Positions 61,735-64,000 of a DNA stretch of 64,000 nt are shown here, piece by piece (the first letter of the stretch is position 1; every line of letters starts with the position of its first letter). This DNA is from Burkholderia ambifaria. Its GTDB lineage: Bacteria; Pseudomonadota; Gammaproteobacteria; Burkholderiales; Burkholderiaceae. The stretch is from assembly GCF_001443045.1 (NCBI RefSeq), contig NZ_LKPJ01000021.1, positions 1-64,000 of the forward strand, given 5' to 3'. Both the position numbers and the translations under genes were made by a program. The notes under the pieces were generated by a model, which was given only the letters and a program-made list of their open reading frames with translations, ran no database searches and had not been told where the DNA came from.

Positions 61735-63456
61735 TCACCGAATGATCCGCGTAACGCCGCGCCCGCGCGGATCGGCCATCGCCTCCGGCGTCTTGCCGTC
61801 GATCTTGATCACCTGGATGTCGCCGCTGAAGTCCTGCCCCTTCAGCGTGTAGCCACGTGCCTCGATCTGCTTCGCGAGCTCGCCCTCGATCGGATGGTAC
61901 GGCTCCCAGAAGATCGTGTTCGGCGGCAGCAGCTGATGATGGAAGCGCATCGCGCCGACAGCCTCCTTCAACGGCATCTTGAAGTCGTAGATGTTGTTGA
62001 TCACCTGGAAGATCGACGTGAAGATTCGCGAGCCGCCCGGCGTGCCGATCACGAGCGACACCTTGCCGTCCTTCGTCATGATCGTCGGCGACATCGACGA
62101 CAGCGGACGCTTCTTGGGCTCGATCGCGTTCGCATCGCTGCCGACCACGCCGAACATGTTCGCGACGCCAGGCTTCGCAGAGAAGTCGTCCATCTCGTCG
62201 TTCAGCACGATGCCGGTGCCGTCGGCGATCACGCCCGAACCGAAATAGCCGTTGATCGTGTACGTGTTCGACACCGCGTTGCCCCACTTGTCGACGACCG
62301 AGAAGTGCGTCGTCTCCGCCTTCTCCGGCATCGACGTGCCGAGGCCCGGCTGCACGCTCTTCGTGTCGGACGGTTCCTTCGGATTGACCTCCGCCGCGCG
62401 CTTCGCGATGTACGCGTCGTCGGTCAGCTGCGCGATCGGCACCTTGTAGAAATCAGGATCGCCGAGGTATTGCGCACGATCGGCGAACACGCGCTTCTCG
62501 ATCTCCGCGATCAGATGGATGTACTGCGGCGAATTGAGCGCCACGCCGTCGAAGTCCTTCTTCAGGTCGGCCTTCATCTTCAGCAGTTGCACGAGGCCGA
62601 TGCCGCCCGAGCTCGGCGGCGGCGCGGTGATCACGTCATAGCCGTTCCATTTCGCCTGCACCGGCTGGCGCCACACCGCGCGGTATTGCGCGAGATCCTC
62701 GGTGGTGATGAGTCCGTTGCCGTCGCCGGTCTTCATCGACGCGGCAATCAGTTCTGCCGTCTTGCCCTTGTAGAAACCTTCGGCGCCGTCGTTCGCGATG
62801 CGCGTGAGCACGCCGGCAAGATCGGGCTGCTTGAAATTCGTGCCGGCCTTCATCGTCGAGAAGTACTTGTCGAAATTGGTCTTGCCGCCGAACTCCTTCG
62901 ACGCATCGACACCGCGCTGCGCCAGCTGTTCGTCGACGACGAAGCCGTCGCGCGCATAGTGGATCGCCGGCGCGAGCACCTGCTTCCACTTCAGCTTGCC
63001 GAAGCGCTTCTGCGCTTCCCACATGCCCGCGACCGTGCCCGGCACGCCAACCGCGCGCGGGCCGTACAGGCTCATGCCCTTGACGACGTTGCCGTCCTTG
63101 TCGAGGTACATGTCCTTCGTCGCGGCGAGCGGCGCGCGCTCGCGGTAGTCGATGAAGTACGGCTTGCCATCCTTGTAGATCGTCATGAAACCGCCGCCGC
63201 CGATGTTGCCGGCTTCCGGATACGTGACGGCCAGCGTGAACGCGATCGCGACAGCCGCGTCGATCGCGTTGCCGCCTTCCTTGAAGATCTGCTGCGCGGC
63301 GTCCGCGCTGTACTTGTCGGCCACCGCGACCGCCGAGCTCGTCAGGACCGCCGGCTGCGGTCCTTTCGCATAAGCCGGCGCGTTCGGCAGGAAGCCGACA
63401 CCGGCCACCGTCGCGAGCACGACGGCGGAAGTCTTGAAGCGATTCAGCGTAGTCAT
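61735..63456 (-). CDS. ggt: Gamma-glutamyltransferase
   Basis: A 573-residue periplasmic enzyme that cleaves glutathione and other gamma-glutamyl compounds. Signal peptide at residues 1-30 (ending APAYAKG). The large-subunit start is AVAVADKYSADAAQQIFKEGGNAIDAAVA, and APPPSSGGIGLVQLL lies near 285. The self-cleavage and catalytic Thr is in KAETTHFSVVDKWGNAVS near 385, and the gamma-glutamyl-binding block SSMSPTIM lies near 455. The length is typical (about 570-580). The ATG at 63456 has GGGGGA eight bases upstream. Confidence 0.95.
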   Translation of the reverse strand: MTTLNRFKTSAVVLATVAGVGFLPNAPAYAKGPQPAVLTSSAVAVADKYSADAAQQIFKEGGNAIDAAVAIAFTLAVTYPEAGNIGGGGFMTIYKDGKPYFIDYRERAPLAATKDMYLDKDGNVVKGMSLYGPRAVGVPGTVAGMWEAQKRFGKLKWKQVLAPAIHYARDGFVVDEQLAQRGVDASKEFGGKTNFDKYFSTMKAGTNFKQPDLAGVLTRIANDGAEGFYKGKTAELIAASMKTGDGNGLITTEDLAQYRAVWRQPVQAKWNGYDVITAPPPSSGGIGLVQLLKMKADLKKDFDGVALNSPQYIHLIAEIEKRVFADRAQYLGDPDFYKVPIAQLTDDAYIAKRAAEVNPKEPSDTKSVQPGLGTSMPEKAETTHFSVVDKWGNAVSNTYTINGYFGSGVIADGTGIVLNDEMDDFSAKPGVANMFGVVGSDANAIEPKKRPLSSMSPTIMTKDGKVSLVIGTPGGSRIFTSIFQVINNIYDFKMPLKEAVGAMRFHHQLLPPNTIFWEPYHPIEGELAKQIEARGYTLKGQDFSGDIQVIKIDGKTPEAMADPRGRGVTRIIR

Positions 63457-63852
63457 TGCATGTCCCCCATGTGGATCTCCTTCAGGCAGGAAAGGCGCCT
63501 GATCCGCACGTATCCGCTGGCACACCGGAGGATATGTGCGGCTTCGTAGTATAGGGGGACAAAAAGGGTCGAACACGCGACGCACGACGAACACGTGCAG
63601 ATTGTGCGGGCCCGGTCGCACATCCGGTAGAAACGGACACGCGTATCGGTCGAAATTACGCACTCCGCTCGTTATCGCGCAATGCACAAATCCGAAAGTT
63701 GCAAAACTCACGGCCGCTCATGCTGCACATGCAAAAAATCTGCGATCGAACCGCCCGCTGCGCGGGCCGATCTGAGAAGATAGCGCCCCGCTTTCGCGAC
63801 GCATCGTTGCTGTCGCTCGCACGCCGCTTCACGTTTCTTCGTTTCGTTCCCT
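63457..63852. promoter_or_regulatory. Divergent spacer between ggt and the YdjM-like gene
   Basis: A 396-base non-coding region that must carry both promoters. Moderately AT-rich at 63650-63750 (CATGCAAAAAATCTGCG). No operator or clear promoter hexamers recognised. Confidence 0.35.
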
Positions 63853-64000
63853 ATGGCATCACACAATGCGCATCACGCGTCCGGCTTCGCAGCCGGTGTC
63901 GTCGCCGCCGTCCTCGTTGCGCAAACCGGCGCGACCGGACCCTTGCACACAGGTCTGCTCGCCGCGTTCGCGGCCGGCGTCGCGGGTGGCACCGCGCCCG
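63853..64000 (+). CDS. YdjM-type membrane metal-dependent hydrolase (5' end only)
   Basis: The first 49 residues of a protein that runs off the window. It begins MASHNAHHASGFAAGVVAA with an N-terminal His cluster and a hydrophobic stretch, then TGLLAAFAAGVAGGTAP. The N-terminus matches the YdjM/DUF457 inner-membrane hydrolases, which continue after GGTAPD. The rest cannot be assessed. Confidence 0.7.
   Translation, partial: MASHNAHHASGFAAGVVAAVLVAQTGATGPLHTGLLAAFAAGVAGGTAP

Overview
The window looks like a stretch of a secondary replicon of a Burkholderia cepacia-complex bacterium. The DNA is very GC-rich with GC-rich third positions. The gene content matches my memory of the B. cenocepacia chromosome 2 region carrying the biofilm exopolysaccharide Bep and its c-di-GMP regulators BerA and BerB. 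That assignment comes from gene order and product types, not from a database search.

Left part (1-24.8 kb). An IS3-type transposase tail and a DUF6402-like gene sit at the edge, followed by an orphan antitoxin with the remains of its PIN toxin. Next is a complete homoprotocatechuate (hpa) meta-cleavage operon, hpaG1-G2-E-D-F-H-I, on the minus strand with a divergent MarR-type hpaR. Then come an SDR-type reductase, a small orphan gene, an FtsI/PBP paralogue, a YbaL-type K+/H+ antiporter, and a three-gene gluconate-2-dehydrogenase-like operon (Tat-exported small subunit, GMC flavoprotein, triheme cytochrome c) with a strong terminator and LacI-type palindromes upstream. A DUF3995 protein, alanine dehydrogenase, a PolX DNA polymerase and a DksA/TraR zinc-finger protein close this part.

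Central part (24.6-58.8 kb): an exopolysaccharide locus. A WcaJ-like priming transferase follows a Crp/Fnr regulator (probable BerA), which has a near-consensus sigma-54 promoter. A second Crp/Fnr paralogue is divergent across about 0.9 kb of AT-rich DNA. Downstream of it lies a translationally coupled set: carrier protein, acyl-CoA dehydrogenase, amino acid:[carrier protein] ligase (class II aaRS homologue), DUF1839 protein and a GH2 glycosidase. A sigma-54 activator (probable BerB) follows. Then come a GNAT protein with manC, a secreted beta-helix protein, three glycosyltransferases, an acyltransferase, Wzy, Wzc, Wza, a small secreted Ala/Pro-rich protein, a tandem alpha/beta hydrolase, Wzx and a secreted GH3 beta-glucosidase. 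Together these can prime, assemble, flip, polymerise, export and trim a mannose-containing heteropolysaccharide by the Wzx/Wzy route. Two unlinked genes here (a GT2 and wzx) share a duplicated promoter module of about 130 bp.

Right part (58.8-64 kb). YigZ/IMPACT protein, polyphosphate kinase 2, gamma-glutamyltransferase with its own terminator, and the start of a YdjM-type membrane hydrolase. I saw no tRNA, rRNA or CRISPR array.
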